DNA of 64,000 nucleotides from Spyradocola sp034113365 (GTDB lineage Bacteria; Bacillota; Clostridia; Christensenellales; UBA1750). Made by a program: the position numbers and the translations under genes. Positions 16,764-26,358 of the stretch are shown here, piece by piece. The notes under the pieces were generated by a model that did not search any database, was not told the origin of the DNA, and worked only from the letters and a program-made list of their open reading frames with translations. Position 1 is the stretch's first letter. Each line of letters starts with the position of its first letter. The stretch lies in contig JAXEXP010000034.1 in the NCBI GenBank assembly GCA_034113365.1, positions 1 to 64,000 of the forward strand, read 5' to 3'.

Positions 16764-17870
16764 TCAATCCAGTATGCCGTGGATGGGGTTGTTGTACATG
16801 GGCGCGCTGCGCTCGTAGTGCGTGGTCAGCTCGATGTAGCGGTTCTGCTCGCTGGCCTTCTCAAAGCCCGTCATGATCTCCAGCGCGTGCAGCGTCTGCT
16901 TGTAGCTGGCGCGGAAGTCGCGGCCGTCGGTCAGCGCCTTGGCCATGTCCGCCAGACCCAGCGCGCGGCTGTTTTCCTTGTAGTCGAACAGCAGCGGCAT
17001 GTCCATCACCTCGCCCTGCTCGGGGCGCAGCAGCTTGATGGGTCCGCCGAAGGTGTTGGGGTCGGGGCAGATCAGCGTGCCCTTGGTGCCGTAGATCTCC
17101 AGGCGCGCCTGGCCCTGGTTGTAGACGTCAAAGGTGGTAAAGATGGTACCCACCGCGCCGCAGTCAAAGTCCATGATGCCCGTGACATAGGTGGGCACGT
17201 CCACGGTGATGTCGGTGCCGCGCTTGGGCGCGCTGGTGATGGTGCGGTGCTCGAAGGTGCGCTTGGTGCGCCCCATCAGGCCCTTGACGCCGCCCAGCAG
17301 GTTGATCAGCGCCGTCACATAGTAGGGCCCCATGTCCAGCATCGGGCCGCCGCCGCGCTTGTAGTAGAACTCGGGGTCGGGATGCCAGCCCTCGTGCCCG
17401 CGGCAGATCATGAACGCCGCGCCGCCCACCGGGTCGCCGATGAACCCGTCGTCGATGAGCTTGCGGCAGGTCTGGATGCCCGCGCCCAGGAAGGTGTCGG
17501 GCGCGCCGCCCAGCAGCAGGCCCTTGCTCTGCGCCAGCTCCACCAGCTCCTTGCCCAGCTCAAAGGTGGCCGCCAGCGGCTTTTCCGAGTAGACGTGCTT
17601 GCCGGCCTCCAGCGCGGGGCGGGTCACGCCGTAGTGCTCGTCGGGCCGGGTCAGGTTGAGTATGATGTCCACCTGAGGATCGTTGAAGGCCTCGTACATG
17701 TCGGCGTAGACGTGCGGCACATGCCACTTTTCCGCGGCCTTTTCCGCCTTCTCGCGCACCAGGTCGCACACGCCCACCAGCTCGATCTCGTGGAAGGTCT
17801 CGGTGATGTTCTTCAGATAGATCCCGCTGATGTCGCCCGTGCCGATCATCGCGATCTTGACAGTCTTCAT
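16764..17870 (-). CDS. Gfo/Idh/MocA family oxidoreductase
   Basis: A 368-residue NAD(P)-dependent oxidoreductase. MIGTGDISGIYLKN at the N-terminus is the dinucleotide loop and HVYSEKPLAA carries the conserved EKP lysine. The C-terminal half is the alpha/beta substrate domain (GGGPMLDMGPYYV). Such enzymes oxidise or epimerise sugars, inositols or their derivatives. It is 26 bases downstream of the ThuA-like gene and surely co-transcribed; ThuA with Gfo/Idh/MocA genes recurs in disaccharide-use loci (oxidised 3-keto sugars). The exact substrate is unknown. Confidence 0.9.
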   Translation of the reverse strand: MKTVKIAMIGTGDISGIYLKNITETFHEIELVGVCDLVREKAEKAAEKWHVPHVYADMYEAFNDPQVDIILNLTRPDEHYGVTRPALEAGKHVYSEKPLAATFELGKELVELAQSKGLLLGGAPDTFLGAGIQTCRKLIDDGFIGDPVGGAAFMICRGHEGWHPDPEFYYKRGGGPMLDMGPYYVTALINLLGGVKGLMGRTKRTFEHRTITSAPKRGTDITVDVPTYVTGIMDFDCGAVGTIFTTFDVYNQGQARLEIYGTKGTLICPDPNTFGGPIKLLRPEQGEVMDMPLLFDYKENSRALGLADMAKALTDGRDFRASYKQTLHALEIMTGFEKASEQNRYIELTTHYERSAPMYNNPIHGILD

Positions 17871-17896
17871 TGGCTTTATCTCCTTTTTTGCGCGTT

Positions 17897-18625
17897 TTAG
17901 TACATCTTTGCGGTGTTCTCGAACCGCTCGGTGGTAAGCCCGTGCTTAACGGCGTACTCCTTGCCCTGCGCCGCCCACAGCATGCCGCGCTCCATCAGCG
18001 CCTCGGCGTTGGGCGACTTTTCAAACACGTCGTCGTGATGGCCCAGCGAGTTGTAGAACACGCGGCCGTTGCCCCAGAACTTGGTCCACGCCACCGGCAT
18101 GTCCACCGGCTTGTTGGAGATGTGGTAGTAGGGCACGATGGGGAAGCGCGTGGTGGCCAGCACCTCAATGGAGGGGTCCACGTGCAGGTAGTAGTGCTCG
18201 GAGCAGACGTGGAAGTCCTCCAGCCCCTCCACGATGGGCGAGGAGCCGTGCCGGATGTTGACGGTGTAGTCGATGCCGTCTCCGCCGGGGTGCGACACCC
18301 ACTGCCCGCCGGTGATGAACTGCCACTCCGTGTCGTTGCGGAAGGAGTCGCACATGCCGCCGTGGCAGCCCGCAAGACCCACGCCCGCGCCCACCGCCTT
18401 GGACACGTTCTGCACATACTCGTGCTTGATCTCGCCCATCGTCCAGCACGCCACGATCAGATCCAGCTTCTTGAGCGCCTCCGCGTCCGCAAGCACGTCC
18501 AAAGTGTCCGCGATCTCGCAGGTGTACCCGTGCTTTTCCATCAGCCGCGCAAAGCGCTTCGAGGTCAGCTGCGGCTCGTGTCCGTCCCAGCCGCCCTGCA
18601 CGATCAATACCTTCTTTTCGGTCAT
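17897..18625 (-). CDS. ThuA domain protein
   Basis: A 242-residue protein of the ThuA family (class I glutamine amidotransferase-like fold). VLIVQGGWDGHEP at the N-terminus, GLAGCHGGMCDSF in the middle and AWTKFWGNGRVFYNSLGHH near the C-terminus are family landmarks. ThuA of rhizobia acts with ThuB, a Gfo/Idh/MocA protein, in trehalose and related disaccharide use through 3-keto intermediates, and the same pair is present here. It is the first gene of a two-gene operon and divergent from an AraC regulator. Confidence 0.85.
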   Translation of the reverse strand: MTEKKVLIVQGGWDGHEPQLTSKRFARLMEKHGYTCEIADTLDVLADAEALKKLDLIVACWTMGEIKHEYVQNVSKAVGAGVGLAGCHGGMCDSFRNDTEWQFITGGQWVSHPGGDGIDYTVNIRHGSSPIVEGLEDFHVCSEHYYLHVDPSIEVLATTRFPIVPYYHISNKPVDMPVAWTKFWGNGRVFYNSLGHHDDVFEKSPNAEALMERGMLWAAQGKEYAVKHGLTTERFENTAKMY

Positions 18626-18755
18626 CGCAAAAAGCCTCCCATATATTTGATTTTGTGGTTGGATTCTGCTTGTAGGATAGCACAGTCTGTGTTAAAATTC
18701 CTGTCAGAAACGCAATGCAAAACTCCCATTTATTGCGGTTTGCCGGAGGTAGCCC

Positions 18756-19541
18756 ATGTTCGTACAGTACGAGGACCGCGCCTTCCCCTACAGCGCCAGC
18801 GTCAACGACGATCTGACGTTCCTGCTCCATCTGCACCGCCAGGCCGAGCTGATCTATGTGCTGGACGGCTGTATCGAGATGACGGTGGACGCCCACACCC
18901 AGCTGCTGCACGCGGGCGAGCTGGGCTGCGCCTTCCCCAACTGCGCCCACAGCTACCTGACGCGCACCCACAGCCGCGTGGTGATGGTGATCTTCGACGC
19001 GCCTTACGCGGGCGACTGCGCGGGCACGCTGCTCACCCAGCGCGCGGTGTTTCCCTACCTTGCCGCCTCCGACGTCGACGAGGACGTGCGCTACCTCGCG
19101 CCCAAGCTCACCCGCCCCATGGACACGCGCCTGCTCAAGGGCTACCTGCAGGTGATCTGCGCGCGCCTGTTCGAGCGCCTGCGCCTCGAGCCGCGCCGCG
19201 CCGCCGACGACAGCGACTGGACGCACCGCGCGCTGACCTACCTAAACGAGCACTTCACCGAGGACATCTCCCTCGACGACCTCGCCCGCCACTTAAGCAT
19301 CAGCAAATACCACCTCAGCCGCACCTTTCCCGAAAAGATCGGCTGCGGCCTCAACGCCTACCTGCACTCTCTGCGCGCCGACCACGCCGCCCAGCTGCTC
19401 GCCTCCACCGACCTTTCCGTCACCCAGGCGGGCTTTGACAGCGGCTTTTCCTCGGCCTCCACGTTCTTCCGCGTGTTCCAGGCCCAGTACGGCCTCAGCC
19501 CCCGCGCCTACCGCGCCGCCCGCCGCGCCCAGGGCCAGTGA
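18756..19541 (+). CDS. AraC family transcriptional regulator
   Basis: A 261-residue regulator with an ATG 6 bases after GGAGG. The N-terminal cupin holds HLHRQAELIYVLDGCIEM. The C-terminal double HTH reads ISLDDLARHLSISKYHLSRT and then SVTQAGFDSGFSSASTFFRV. It is divergent from the ThuA operon, with a 130-base shared control region, so that operon is its likely target. The GH2 operon, whose end it faces, is less likely. Confidence 0.9.
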   Translation: MFVQYEDRAFPYSASVNDDLTFLLHLHRQAELIYVLDGCIEMTVDAHTQLLHAGELGCAFPNCAHSYLTRTHSRVVMVIFDAPYAGDCAGTLLTQRAVFPYLAASDVDEDVRYLAPKLTRPMDTRLLKGYLQVICARLFERLRLEPRRAADDSDWTHRALTYLNEHFTEDISLDDLARHLSISKYHLSRTFPEKIGCGLNAYLHSLRADHAAQLLASTDLSVTQAGFDSGFSSASTFFRVFQAQYGLSPRAYRAARRAQGQ

Positions 19542-19728
19542 TTTTTGTGCCTCCAAATCACCGGCTTAACACTGCCTCTCGCACCACTTCCACCGGCATC
19601 ACGAAAGTGACCATGTACCGATGCTTCCCTTCTCCAGCGCTTTCCTATTGTTGCATCTTCCTGGATTCTTGCTTTGTCAAAACTTACAAAGAAAACGAGG
19701 TTTCTACTCATAGCGATCAGCTTTCCGG

Positions 19729-19756
19729 AACCCCGCTCAAAGCGAGGTTTTCTTTT
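19729..19756 (+). terminator. Possible terminator downstream of the AraC gene
   Basis: AACCCCGCT pairs with AGCGAGGTT (one mismatch) across CAA, followed by TTCTTTT. It lies about 190 bases past the AraC stop; nothing coding is seen between. Confidence 0.5.
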
Positions 19757-19769
19757 GACAAAAAGAGCC

Positions 19770-19803
19770 GCAGCCCCCGCGTCCAAACGGACGCGGGGGC
19801 TGC
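19770..19803 (-). terminator. Terminator of the GH2 operon
   Basis: A perfect 15-bp stem (GCAGCCCCCGCGTCC with its complement) and a 4-base loop. On the minus strand it is followed by CTCTTTTTG. Confidence 0.88.
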
Positions 19804-19809
19804 CCGCAT

Positions 19810-22110
19810 TCAATCCAGTTCCAGCTCCGCCTGCGCATGCAGTCCGCCGCCCTCGCAGCAGACGCGCACCGTGCCCCGTCCCTTCTTGCGCACCACCAGC
19901 AGCAGGCGGCCGCGGTCGGCCGCAGCCTCGCCGCGGGTGTAGTTGGTGTCGCTCCTGGGGTCCGCGCCGCCCAGCGCCGCCAGCGCCGCGCCCTGCACCT
20001 GCACCCGCACGCGCTGGGCAAAGTCCGGCACCACGCGTCCCTGTCCGTCCACCGCCTCGATGCGCAGGAAGCGGAATTCGCCGCCATAGGAGGGCTCCGC
20101 CGTCACGCGCAGCGCCTGCGCAGGGCCGGTGGTGCATAGGCTCGTCCGTCCCAGCTCCACGCCCGCCCTGCGGGATACCGCCGTCAGCTTCCCGGGCCGG
20201 TAGACGACCTCCAGCTCCGTGCGGTAGTCCTTCACGCCGCCGCGCGCCACGCTCCTGCCGTCCAGCAGCAGCTCCACCTCGTCGCCCGCGCTGTACACCG
20301 TCACGCGGACGGGCTTTCCGTCAAAGCCCTGGAAGTTCCAGCTCTCGATCAGGTCCGCCCAGCCCCAGGCCGACAGCGTCTCCTCCTGCCCAAAGTGCGC
20401 GGGATGCTGCACCGCCAGGTAGGGCTGCACCCGCCCCGACCACACAAAGTCCCGGTAGTGCGACTGCGGCCGCTTGTCCCCGCAGATATCGATGTCGCCG
20501 CAGTTGGCGATGTGCCAGGGGTAGCCCGCGGTGCCGCCCTGCGCCTGCTGCGCGCCGAACGCGCTGCGCCCCAGGCCCGATTCGCCCAGGTAATCCCACG
20601 CCGTCCACACAAAGTCGCCGATGACCTGCGGATTGCGCAGCACGGCCTCCCAGTTCTCCCTTGCCTGCATCGGGAAGGACTCCGTGCCGCACATCACGCG
20701 CTGTGGGAAGAGCGCGCCGTCCTTTTCATAGCGCTCCAGCAGGTAGTTGTACCCCACCACGTCCAGCGCCGACGCGAAGTCCTCCGAGCGCGTCGCCCAG
20801 AAGTCCTTGCCCGCGCCCACCGACTTTGACGAGTTGAGCGCCAGCTCCGCCATGTCGCTGTCCTCAAAGAAGTTGCACAGCGCGTTGGCCACGGGCCGCG
20901 TCCCGTCCAGCCCGCGGACAAAGTCCGCCAGCCTGTGCGACCAGGCCGCGCCGTCCGACGCGCCGCTGCGCTCGTAGATCTCGTTTCCCGTGGACCAAAG
21001 GATCACGCTGGGATGGTTGCGGTCGCGCGTGACCATCGCCGTCAGCTCCCCCTGCCACTCGCCCTCGAAGAACAGGTGCTCGTCGTAGGGCCGCTTGCCC
21101 TCGCGCCACACGTCAAAGGCCTCGTCCATCACATACATCCCCAGCTCGTCGCAGGCGTCCAGCAGCGCGGTCGAGGGCGGGTTGTGCGCGCAGCGGATGG
21201 CATTGAACCCTGCCGCCTTCAGCTTTGTGACCCTGCGCCGCTCGATCTCCGGCGCGCTGACCGCGCCCAGCGGCCCGTTGTCGTGGTGCACGCAGCCGCC
21301 GCGCAGCTTGACCCGCTCCCCGTTGATGCGCAGGCCATGCACCGCGTCCACCGCGATGGTGCGCAGCCCCACACGCGTGCGCACCACGTCCCGCACGCAC
21401 CCGTCCTGCGTCACCGTGGTCACCAACGTGTACAGCCAGGGCCGCTCCGCCGTCCACAGGCGCGCATCGGGCACCTCCAGCTCGCCGTCCCCGCCGCGCG
21501 CGACGGCCTTCCCCTCCGGGTCGAGCAGCTCGTGCGCCACGCAGCCGCCCTCCCCGAGGCATTCCGTGCGCACGCACAGCACCGCACGGCCCGCCTGCGC
21601 CTCCTTCGTCCAGACCTGCACGCCCCGCGGCGCCACGCAGGGCAGCGGCGCGGTGAGCAGCTCCACCCCGCGGTACAGCCCCGCGCCCGTGTACCAGCGC
21701 GACGCGGGCAGCATCGCGCAGCTGGTGGTGATGTGGATCCAGTTGACGCCCTCGTGCACACGCCCCGTCAGCTCCACCAGAAAGGGCGAATACCCGCCCT
21801 TGTGCTGGGCGACCAGCTGCCGGTTCACGCGCACCTCGCTCAAGCGGTACGCGCCGTCCACGGAAAGGTACACCGCGCCCTCCGCCTCCTCGCGCGTCAG
21901 CTCCACGTCCTTCTGGTACTGCCCGAACCCGCCCGGATACCAGCCCTCCGCCTGATCGCCGGGGCTGTTCGGATCGCGTTCAAACGCGATGCGGAAATCG
22001 TGCGGCAGATCCACGCGCTCCGCCTGCTCTGCGTCCATCCTGCGCGACACCCACTGCGGCGCCCTGTCCGCCCGGAACAGCCAGTCCTCATGGATGCTTC
22101 TCGTCCTCAT
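19810..22110 (-). CDS. Glycoside hydrolase family 2 (beta-galactosidase-like)
   Basis: A 766-residue enzyme starting at an ATG that overlaps the stop of the preceding membrane-protein gene (ATGA). Order: jelly-roll sugar-binding domain (SPGDQAEGWYPGGF), immunoglobulin-like domain, TIM barrel, then beta-sandwich domains. The acid/base is Glu in STGNEIYE and the nucleophile Glu in MCGTESFP. No signal peptide is seen, so it acts inside the cell. Family 2 includes beta-galactosidases, beta-glucuronidases and beta-mannosidases; the architecture is closest to beta-galactosidase-type enzymes, but the substrate is not certain. Confidence 0.88.
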   Translation of the reverse strand: MRTRSIHEDWLFRADRAPQWVSRRMDAEQAERVDLPHDFRIAFERDPNSPGDQAEGWYPGGFGQYQKDVELTREEAEGAVYLSVDGAYRLSEVRVNRQLVAQHKGGYSPFLVELTGRVHEGVNWIHITTSCAMLPASRWYTGAGLYRGVELLTAPLPCVAPRGVQVWTKEAQAGRAVLCVRTECLGEGGCVAHELLDPEGKAVARGGDGELEVPDARLWTAERPWLYTLVTTVTQDGCVRDVVRTRVGLRTIAVDAVHGLRINGERVKLRGGCVHHDNGPLGAVSAPEIERRRVTKLKAAGFNAIRCAHNPPSTALLDACDELGMYVMDEAFDVWREGKRPYDEHLFFEGEWQGELTAMVTRDRNHPSVILWSTGNEIYERSGASDGAAWSHRLADFVRGLDGTRPVANALCNFFEDSDMAELALNSSKSVGAGKDFWATRSEDFASALDVVGYNYLLERYEKDGALFPQRVMCGTESFPMQARENWEAVLRNPQVIGDFVWTAWDYLGESGLGRSAFGAQQAQGGTAGYPWHIANCGDIDICGDKRPQSHYRDFVWSGRVQPYLAVQHPAHFGQEETLSAWGWADLIESWNFQGFDGKPVRVTVYSAGDEVELLLDGRSVARGGVKDYRTELEVVYRPGKLTAVSRRAGVELGRTSLCTTGPAQALRVTAEPSYGGEFRFLRIEAVDGQGRVVPDFAQRVRVQVQGAALAALGGADPRSDTNYTRGEAAADRGRLLLVVRKKGRGTVRVCCEGGGLHAQAELELD

Positions 22111-22944
22111 GTGCTTTCCACTCCCTCTGTATCTTTTCTATGCGAGCGCATTTTGGCGCCCATTCTCCTGCGCACCCAGTCCGCCGCTGCGCGCTGCGCC
22201 GCCGCGCACGCCGCCACAAACAGCAGGTACGCCAAGCTGATCAAAGCCTCCAGACCGCCGCCAACAATCAGCTGGAGCAATATAAACAGAAACTCGCACA
22301 GCAGCATCATCACGTCCTGCAGCACGATCACCCGCCGGACGTCCTCCTTCACCGGCCCGAACAGCCAGCCAAAAAAGCACTCCGCCGCGAGCCGCACCAG
22401 ATAATACAGCGCAAACCAGTGCAGCGGTGCGCGCGTCACAAACCCTATTGCCTGCGCAACGCCCACGCCCCACGCGATCACGCCCGTCGCCGCCATCAGC
22501 GGCCCCTGCACGACCATGCGCAGGCGGAACCCCTCCCGCGGCCCGCGCCGCCAGCACACCGCGCACCCGATCAGGTGCGGGACCAACAGCGCCGCCAGCA
22601 CCGCGCCGCTCACCCAGTCCACCAAAGCGTCTTCGCCAAACGTGGTGCTCCAGTAATACCCCTGCACCGCCGCCATGATGCCGCACTGCACGCCGACGTG
22701 CCACGACGCCGTCCGCGTGTACCAGCCCTTCCCCGTGCAAAGCGCCTCCGCGGCGATCAGCAGCACGCCAAGCGCCGTCATGACCAGCAGGTATACCCAC
22801 TCCCACTCCGGCAGCCAGGTCCTGTCCACCCCCCCAGAACATCCAGGCATTGAACAGCAAAATCATCAATAGATCGATCCCAACGCCCACCGCAAGCGTG
22901 CGCACCATCCCGCTGTCCCGCAGCCGCTTCCAGAGCTGTTTCAT
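22107..22944 (-). pseudogene. Multi-pass membrane protein interrupted by a frameshift at a G7 tract
   Basis: A ribosome site (GGAGG, 7 bases) precedes an ATG at 22944 and a protein starting MKQLWKRLRDSGMVRTLAV with a membrane segment ending NAWMFWG. At 22829-22835 seven C's (G7 in the mRNA) shift the frame. The other frame continues at once with VDRTWLPEWEWVYLLVMTAL and five or six further membrane segments to 22107. With six G's the two parts join into one protein of about 278 residues with six or seven helices. Its stop overlaps the GH2 start, a sign of a once co-translated pair. Sequencing error, phase variation or true decay are all possible. I do not recognise the family. Confidence 0.65.
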
Positions 22945-23101
22945 TGTCACGCCTCCATTCGCAATAGAATTTCCACACAACCACCGTCTTTTCCTTTTCT
23001 CTGCCCGGCAAAGTAACATTCCGGCGACAATGTATATGGCATTCTCCCCTGCGCCGTGTTATGATATATCATCAGCAGCAAATCGCACAGGAGGGTTCTG
23101 T

Positions 23102-24475
23102 ATGGATCAGCTCGTCAACCTCTGGGTCACCGATCAGCAAGGTCATCGCCTCACCCCGCTCCCGCCGCAGGCCATGCGCTATGTCAACACCGACGTGCTG
23201 GAAAGCCCCAACCACACCGGTGACGTTGAGGGCGCCATCGTCAATCTCCACGACGCCGTGAAATACCAGACCGTCGGCGGCATCGGCGGCGCGTTCACGG
23301 ACGCCTCGGCATCACTATGGATGCAGATGCCCCCCGACCGCCGTCAGGAGCTGATCCGCGCCTACTTCGACCGCGAGACCGGCATAGGCTACACGTTCGG
23401 CCGTCTCTCCATCGGCAGCTGCGATTTCTCCACCGATGACTACACCTATGTCGACGAGGGCGACGCCACCCTTTCCACCTTCACACTCGCGCACGACCGC
23501 CAGGCCGTGTTCCCCATGGTCAAGGCCGCGCAGCAGTACGCCGACCTCACGCTGATGGCCTCCCCCTGGTCGCCGCCCGCGTACATGAAGACCAACCACA
23601 GCCGCATCGGCGGCCACCTGAAAAAAGACTGCTACCCCCTCTGGGCGCGTTACCTGCGTAAATATGTGGACGCATGCCGTCAGGAGGGCATCGCCATAAG
23701 CCTACTCTCCATCCAGAACGAGCCGCGCCATCACCAGATCTGGGAGTCCTGCCTCTACACCCCCGACGAGGAGATCGCGTTTCTCGGCGTACTGGGTGAG
23801 GCGCTGCAGGGTTCCGGCACCCGCATACTCTGTTACGACCATTGCCGCGAGCGCGTGTTCGAGCGCGCCGCGGCGATCCTGGGCTCCGGGAACGGCAAGT
23901 ATTGCGACGGCATCGCGCACCACTGGTACTCCGGCGATCACTTCGGCGAGCTGCGCGCCTTCCACGCGGCCTACCCGGACAAGCTGAGCGTCGCCAGCGA
24001 GGGCTGCTGCGTCGTGCCGGGCAGCGGCATCAAGCCCGAGCTCGACCTCCCCTTCGCTGAAAAATACGCCCACGACCTATGCGGCTGCTTCCAAAACGGC
24101 CTCAACAGCTACTGCGACTGGAACCTGCTGCTCGACGAGCACAACGGCCCCTACCACAACCGCGACGGCCGTCCCTGCAGCGCTGAAGCCCCGGTCTACT
24201 TCATCCGCCAGACCGGCGAGCTGCTCTACCGCCTCTCCTACTACTACATCGGCCACTACAGTAAATTCGTGCGCCCCGGCGCCCGCGTCATCGCCTCCAG
24301 CTCCCACCACCCTGACCTCGAGACTGTCGCCTTTCAAAACCCCGACGCCTCCCTTGTCTGCGTGCTCCTCAACCGCACCGCCGCGCCCCTCCCCTGCACC
24401 CTCCGCCACAACGGCTGCATCGTCCCCATCACCCTCCAGTCCCACTCCATCGCCACCGCCGTGATTCCTCAGTAA
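23102..24475 (+). CDS. Glycoside hydrolase family 30 (glucosylceramidase-like)
   Basis: A 457-residue enzyme. The ATG at 23102 follows AGGAGGG; the frame is open upstream without a start signal. The barrel begins with GGIGGAFTDASA (residues 59-70). The acid/base is Glu207 in SIQNEP and the nucleophile probably Glu300 in VASEG. The C-terminal 70 residues form the beta-sandwich typical of GH30. The family cleaves beta-glucosyl, beta-xylosyl or beta-1,6-glucan bonds. No secretion signal is seen, so substrates are probably imported. It is divergent from the membrane protein and GH2 pair. Confidence 0.87.
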   Translation: MDQLVNLWVTDQQGHRLTPLPPQAMRYVNTDVLESPNHTGDVEGAIVNLHDAVKYQTVGGIGGAFTDASASLWMQMPPDRRQELIRAYFDRETGIGYTFGRLSIGSCDFSTDDYTYVDEGDATLSTFTLAHDRQAVFPMVKAAQQYADLTLMASPWSPPAYMKTNHSRIGGHLKKDCYPLWARYLRKYVDACRQEGIAISLLSIQNEPRHHQIWESCLYTPDEEIAFLGVLGEALQGSGTRILCYDHCRERVFERAAAILGSGNGKYCDGIAHHWYSGDHFGELRAFHAAYPDKLSVASEGCCVVPGSGIKPELDLPFAEKYAHDLCGCFQNGLNSYCDWNLLLDEHNGPYHNRDGRPCSAEAPVYFIRQTGELLYRLSYYYIGHYSKFVRPGARVIASSSHHPDLETVAFQNPDASLVCVLLNRTAAPLPCTLRHNGCIVPITLQSHSIATAVIPQ

Positions 24476-24499
24476 CCCCCGCCCCAATCCCAATCAGCC

Positions 24500-24545
24500 A
24501 AAAACGCACACAGAGCGATGCAAAACTCGCCCCGTGTGCGTTTTC
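24500..24545. terminator. Bidirectional terminator after GH30
   Basis: AAAACGCACAC (24501-24511) pairs with GTGTGCGTTTT (24534-24544), giving A/T-flanked ends on both strands. It lies between the convergent GH30 gene and the methyltransferase operon. Confidence 0.75.
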
Positions 24546-24556
24546 ATTCCCAAAGC

Positions 24557-24961
24557 TCACCGCATCAAAAGCCACTCTTTGGCCTTTTCATAATCCCGGA
24601 AGAATTGCATTACAGCGCAGGATTCTGCCCGTATCCGGTCAAACAGTTTCCGTTCCTTCCGCCCCACGCCGACAAATGCGATCATCAAAAACCGCTTGGG
24701 GCACTGCAGAATCCCGTCCACAATCTGCGCCGCGATCCGCTCCGTCACGGCAGTCTCATCCAAATTGACGATCATATAGGAAGAAACCGACGGCCGCCCG
24801 AACGTACTGCGATCCTCGCGAAATTTCCCGATCACTTCCTCTTCCATTTCGCCCATGCCGTCCAGATGCTCGCACCATATACTCCCGCCGTGATAGTTCA
24901 GCTCAAAGGACTTCTTCTCAATCCCGGCCCGCTCCTTCTCATTCATCCGCTCCATGCGCAT
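24557..24961 (-). CDS. Small protein with a STAS/SpoIIAA-like pattern
   Basis: A 134-residue soluble protein. Its ATG at 24961 overlaps the stop of the previous gene (TGATG), so it is translated by coupling. SYMIVNLDETAVTERIAAQI followed by FLMIAFVGVGRKERKLFDRI and then FRDYEKAKEWLL alternates strands and helices like SpoIIAA-type STAS domains, whose last helix commonly ends EEAKEWL. That fold assignment is inference from pattern. It is the last gene of a four-gene operon headed by an rRNA methyltransferase. No function can be given. Confidence 0.6.
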   Translation of the reverse strand: MRMERMNEKERAGIEKKSFELNYHGGSIWCEHLDGMGEMEEEVIGKFREDRSTFGRPSVSSYMIVNLDETAVTERIAAQIVDGILQCPKRFLMIAFVGVGRKERKLFDRIRAESCAVMQFFRDYEKAKEWLLMR

Positions 24962-25818
24962 CAGTCCTCCACAAAGCAAAATTGGGAATGTGCGCGGCTG
25001 CGCCTGCGGATGGGCACGGGCGGGCTGTCCTCATCTCCCGCGATCTCCTCGTCCCCGTCATAATCCCTGCAGCGCCAGCTGATATAATATCCCTTCTCAT
25101 CGATCTGGAACCGGTAGACCCGCCGCTTCATCAGACAGCGCTCCTCCAGCGGCGTGCTGCCCGAAAAGAAGCTGTCCGGCGGCTCACAGTAGAGCACGCG
25201 CCTCTCGTCCGCCCCGGTCAGCAGACCCGCCTCATAGTCATACGCCGCATCGTACAATTCGCAGGCCTGACTGCGCTCCGGGTGCCTCGCGTCGTAGAGT
25301 ATATACAGGCTGGCGTAATGCAGAATGCGCCTGTCATCGCCATAATCGCACACAAATATGCTGTAGGGCTCCTTCAGCCTGCAGTTGAACCGATACCCCA
25401 CGGCCTGCTTCTCCCCATAGGAAACAAACGTGACCTCCCTCACGTTCTGACTGCTCCCGTGCTTCACCACCCGCAGCCTTTTCTCCGCGTCAAACCCATA
25501 CAGCAGGTCTTCCCAGCTGTCCACGTCTGGCTCCCGGATCAGCCTGCCCCGGCGCACGCCGCCCACGGTGAGGTCGGAGATCGGGTCCGGGTCCAGCGCG
25601 CCCAGCCCCACGCCCTGATACCCCGTGCAGCCCCGCCAATACGCGACGCGCGGCATGCTCCCCTTGCTCAGCACGTCGTACGCCCCATCCATGCGCAGCA
25701 GCCGGTTCAGCAGCTCCTGCGTGCGCTCCAGCAGATAAACCTTCGCCGCAGCGTGCTCCGCCGCGTCCTGACCCAGGTAGAACGCCCCCGCGTTCGCATA
25801 ATCCAAAGCCTTCTGCAC
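24961..25818 (-). CDS. Hypothetical protein, unknown family
   Basis: A 285-residue protein. The start is GTG at 25818, 7 bases after GGGGAG and 12 bases after the upstream stop. It is soluble and acidic, with no signal peptide. Residues 1-45 are helical (LDYANAGAFYLGQDAAEHAA). The middle is beta-rich (VREVTFVSYGEKQAVGYRF, SIFVCDYGDDRRILHYASLY). The C-terminus contains YYISWRCRDYDGDEE and a basic end. I do not recognise any domain. Coupling on both sides suggests it works with the membrane protein upstream and the STAS-like protein downstream. Confidence 0.6.
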   Translation of the reverse strand: MQKALDYANAGAFYLGQDAAEHAAAKVYLLERTQELLNRLLRMDGAYDVLSKGSMPRVAYWRGCTGYQGVGLGALDPDPISDLTVGGVRRGRLIREPDVDSWEDLLYGFDAEKRLRVVKHGSSQNVREVTFVSYGEKQAVGYRFNCRLKEPYSIFVCDYGDDRRILHYASLYILYDARHPERSQACELYDAAYDYEAGLLTGADERRVLYCEPPDSFFSGSTPLEERCLMKRRVYRFQIDEKGYYISWRCRDYDGDEEIAGDEDSPPVPIRRRSRAHSQFCFVED

Positions 25819-25830
25819 GATCCAGCTCCC

Positions 25831-26358
25831 CTATTTGCGCGTTTCCTGCTCGTACTTCTCGTCGAACGCGGCGCGAAGCATCGCCCGCCCCTCGCGCGGC
25901 AGCACGTTCAACAGCTTTTCATAGGTCTTTCGGCGGTATTCAATGGGAATGACCTCGCTGGTATTCGGCACGTTGTTGATGTGCGACAGCTCGTAATTCG
26001 ACAGTATCTTCGTGGAAAACACAATATACGGCACCGGCACGCAGACGTGAATATAATACGCCGGGTAGATGTGCAGGCTCCTGTAAGGCACCAGCGTCGC
26101 CTTGCGAAACGGCGCGCGGTGGATCAGCCCCTCCGGCGTAAACTCAATGTTGGCATACCATTTGGGGGCGGCCAGCAGACAGGCACCGATCCAGCCGATT
26201 GCCAGCACGCCGCATGAAATCACTCCTCCCAAACCTCCACCGCCCATATAGTATATGAACGAAAGCCCACCCACCACCAATAACGTAAGGATGATCGACG
26301 CTATAGCCAGTCCGCGGTTCGTAAACATCCTCAGATTGTCATTCTTCGTGTTTTTCAT
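25831..26358 (-). CDS. Membrane protein with two transmembrane segments
   Basis: A 175-residue protein; the ATG at 26358 follows AAGGAGA and overlaps the methyltransferase stop by 4 bases (ATGA). Two hydrophobic hairpin segments (GLAIASIILTLLVVGGLSFI and ISCGVLAIGWIGACLLAAPK) are followed by a cytoplasmic domain of about 100 residues with WYANIEFTPEGLIHRAPFRK. The arrangement resembles small bacterial PH-domain membrane proteins, but that is only a suggestion. Function unknown. Confidence 0.65.
   Translation of the reverse strand: MKNTKNDNLRMFTNRGLAIASIILTLLVVGGLSFIYYMGGGGLGGVISCGVLAIGWIGACLLAAPKWYANIEFTPEGLIHRAPFRKATLVPYRSLHIYPAYYIHVCVPVPYIVFSTKILSNYELSHINNVPNTSEVIPIEYRRKTYEKLLNVLPREGRAMLRAAFDEKYEQETRK

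Noticed and set aside
22138..22828. Continuation of the original frame past the G7 tract
   Set aside because: The translation becomes Gly/Arg/Ala-rich with no membrane pattern, while the other frame continues the membrane protein. It is out-of-frame reading.
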